From assembly GCA_038221545.1 (NCBI GenBank), contig JBBRIE010000143.1, positions 1 to 7,401 of the forward strand: a stretch of DNA of 7,401 bases, written 5' to 3'. The DNA is from JBBQNY01 sp038221545 (GTDB taxonomy: Bacteria > Pseudomonadota > Gammaproteobacteria > Xanthomonadales > Ahniellaceae). Position numbers and translations under genes: made by a program. The notes under the pieces are model-generated. The model did not search any database and had not been told where the DNA came from. It saw only the letters and a list, made by a program, of their open reading frames with translations. The first letter of the stretch is position 1, and each line of letters starts with the position of its first letter. Of this stretch, positions 6,237 to 7,401 are shown piece after piece.

Positions 6237-7217
6237 TCAGGCAGCCCTCATCGACCACACGCCACCACGACGGGCAGCCACCATCTCGCGGATGATTTCC
6301 GCGAGGTTGAAACGGGCGCGCCAGCCGAGCCTGGCCTCGGCCTTGCCGGCGTTGCCCACGCTGTAGGCGATGTCGGTGGGGCGGCGCAGCGACTCGTCGC
6401 AATCGACGTGGTCCCGCGAATCAAGGCCCACCTCTTCGAACGCCATGGTCACGAACTCGGCGAGCGAATGCGCACGCCCGGTCGCGATCACGAAATCCTC
6501 GGCGACCGGCTGCTGCAGCATCCGCCACATCGCGTCGACGTATTCCGGCGCCCAGCCCCAGTCGCGGTGGATCTCCACGTTGCCGAGCCTCAGCCTTTCC
6601 TTGCTGCCGTCCGCGATGCGGCAGGCCGCGGCGATGATCTTCTGCGTGACGAAGCGTTCGGGACGCAGCGGCGACTCGTGGTTGAACAGGAAGCCCGTGC
6701 ATGCATACAGGCCGTAGGCCTCGCGGTAATTGGCGAGGAGCCAGTGCGCGCTCGCCTTCGCAACGGCGTACGGGCTGCGGGGGCGGAACGCCGTGTCCTC
6801 GTTGGCGGGCACGGTCAATTCGCCGAAGCATTCACTCGAGCCGGCGTTGTAGATCCTTGCCGGCAATTCGAGGAAGCGGATCGCCTCCAGCAGGTTCAGG
6901 GTGCCGACCGCGATGCTCTCCATCGTTTCGGCCGGCTGCTCGAACGAAAGTCCGACCGAAGTCTGGCCCGCGAGCCAGTAGATCTCGTCCGGAGCGACGC
7001 GCTTCAACACCTGCACCACGCTGCGGAAATCGGTCGTGACGGCCGAATGCAGCGACACCTCCTCGCGTACCCCTACCCGGTCCAGGTTGCCGAAGTTCGC
7101 CATCGCCGCGTCGCGCGAAGTGCCAGCCACCGAGTACCCACGAGCGCGGAGCAGGTTCGCGAGCAGCGCGCCATCCTGGCCCGAGATGCCGAAGATCAGG
7201 GCGCTGCGCGCGGTCAC
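6237..7217 (-). CDS. GDP-mannose 4,6-dehydratase-like SDR (compact, about 326 aa)
   Basis: An extended short-chain dehydrogenase of the GDP-mannose 4,6-dehydratase group, expected to oxidise C4 and remove water across C5/C6 of a GDP-sugar in the cytoplasm. Visible motifs: Rossmann loop GISGQDG (residues 10-16), SSE (127-129), YAVAK with catalytic Tyr150 and Lys154, NHES (179-182) and RDW (218-220). Canonical Gmd carries Thr-Ser-Glu where this one has Ser-Ser-Glu. The loop after the second strand reads GTSRDAAMANFGNL, not the KRRASSF of the gmd at the left edge, so cofactor or substrate handling may differ. At 326 residues it matches the short (about 320 aa) Gmd class, not the 370-residue E. 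coli type. I chose the GTG at 7217 because it overlaps the upstream stop (GTGA), has GAGGG 7 bases upstream, and puts the Rossmann strand at the N-terminus; a longer frame from 7295 would add 26 non-homologous-looking residues. GDP-manno-heptose is an alternative substrate. Confidence 0.88.
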   Translation of the reverse strand: MTARSALIFGISGQDGALLANLLRARGYSVAGTSRDAAMANFGNLDRVGVREEVSLHSAVTTDFRSVVQVLKRVAPDEIYWLAGQTSVGLSFEQPAETMESIAVGTLNLLEAIRFLELPARIYNAGSSECFGELTVPANEDTAFRPRSPYAVAKASAHWLLANYREAYGLYACTGFLFNHESPLRPERFVTQKIIAAACRIADGSKERLRLGNVEIHRDWGWAPEYVDAMWRMLQQPVAEDFVIATGRAHSLAEFVTMAFEEVGLDSRDHVDCDESLRRPTDIAYSVGNAGKAEARLGWRARFNLAEIIREMVAARRGGVWSMRAA

Positions 7218-7401
7218 GCCACGGCCCTCGCATCCCTGGCCATCGTCATGCGATACACCGCACCCATGTGCTCGGCGAAGCGCCGGGCGTTGCACGCCAG
7301 CGCCTCGCCCTGCTGGTGTCGAACCGCGCGCCGGGCGGCAGCGGGGTCGCGCAGGATCTGCATCACGCGATGCACGATGGCGAACGGATCCTCCAGAGGC
7401 A
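7214..7401 (-). CDS. Probable glycosyltransferase, C-terminal tail only (partial)
   Basis: Only the last 61 residues are visible; the rest lies beyond the right edge of the window. The open frame runs from the edge to a TGA at 7216-7214. The tail reads as an alpha-helical end with an early DPFAIV segment, then an LRDP/AAARRAVR stretch, and a closing NARRFAEHM..VYR helix. This is the usual pattern at the C-terminus of GT4-type glycosyltransferases, where the final helices fold back on the N-terminal domain. No catalytic motif is visible, so the family call is an inference from this pattern plus the neighbours, all of which are glycan genes. It ends in a GTGA overlap with the start of the next gene, so the two are probably translationally coupled. 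Confidence 0.55.
   Translation of the reverse strand, partial: PLEDPFAIVHRVMQILRDPAAARRAVRHQQGEALACNARRFAEHMGAVYRMTMARDARAVA
7225..7229 (-). promoter_or_regulatory. Ribosome binding site that decides the Gmd-like start
   Basis: GAGGG on the minus strand, 7 bases before the GTG at 7217. It lies inside the coding sequence of the upstream glycosyltransferase and supports the GTG over the upstream in-frame start at 7295. Confidence 0.5.

Noticed and set aside
1..7401. Mobile elements, inverted repeats, CRISPR arrays, tRNA genes and rho-independent terminators
   Set aside because: I looked for transposase motifs, terminal repeats, regularly spaced repeats and hairpins followed by T-runs and saw none; genes are packed almost end to end.

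Overview
The window is about 7.4 kb of high-GC DNA with strong G/C preference at third codon positions. Every gene I can support lies on the minus strand, so transcription runs from base 7401 towards base 1. The gene content is a surface-polysaccharide (O-antigen, capsule or exopolysaccharide) biosynthesis operon. The protein families and the composition suggest a high-GC proteobacterium. No rRNA, tRNA or housekeeping marker is present to place it more precisely.

In transcription order the window holds: the C-terminal tail of a probable glycosyltransferase (7214-7401, cut by the window edge); a compact GDP-mannose 4,6-dehydratase-like SDR (6237-7217); a GT4 glycosyltransferase with a TTG start (5103-6233); a WcaF-like hexapeptide-repeat acetyltransferase (4525-5106); a GT2 glycosyltransferase of the WaaE/KdtX type (3656-4528); a short unresolved slot holding what looks like a decayed coding fragment (3364-3655); a phytanoyl-CoA-dioxygenase-like Fe(II)/2-oxoglutarate oxygenase (2521-3363); an aldo/keto reductase (1715-2524); a second GT4 enzyme of the WbuB/WcaI type (313-1626); and the N-terminal third of a canonical GDP-mannose 4,6-dehydratase, gmd (1-316, cut by the window edge).

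Most junctions are 4-base stop/start overlaps (GTGA or ATGA), which points to one translationally coupled operon. The canonical Gmd would make GDP-4-keto-6-deoxy-D-mannose, the precursor of GDP-fucose, GDP-rhamnose and GDP-perosamine. The second Gmd-like enzyme may duplicate that step or act on a related GDP-sugar. The glycosyltransferases would assemble the repeat unit on a lipid carrier at the inner membrane face, and the WcaF-like enzyme would O-acetylate it. No flippase, polymerase, export gene or initiating transferase lies in the window.

The least ordinary parts are the coupled oxygenase + aldo/keto reductase pair, the two unlike Gmd-family enzymes in one operon, and the relic slot between the GT2 and oxygenase genes. 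No mobile element, CRISPR array, RNA gene, terminator or convincing promoter was seen.
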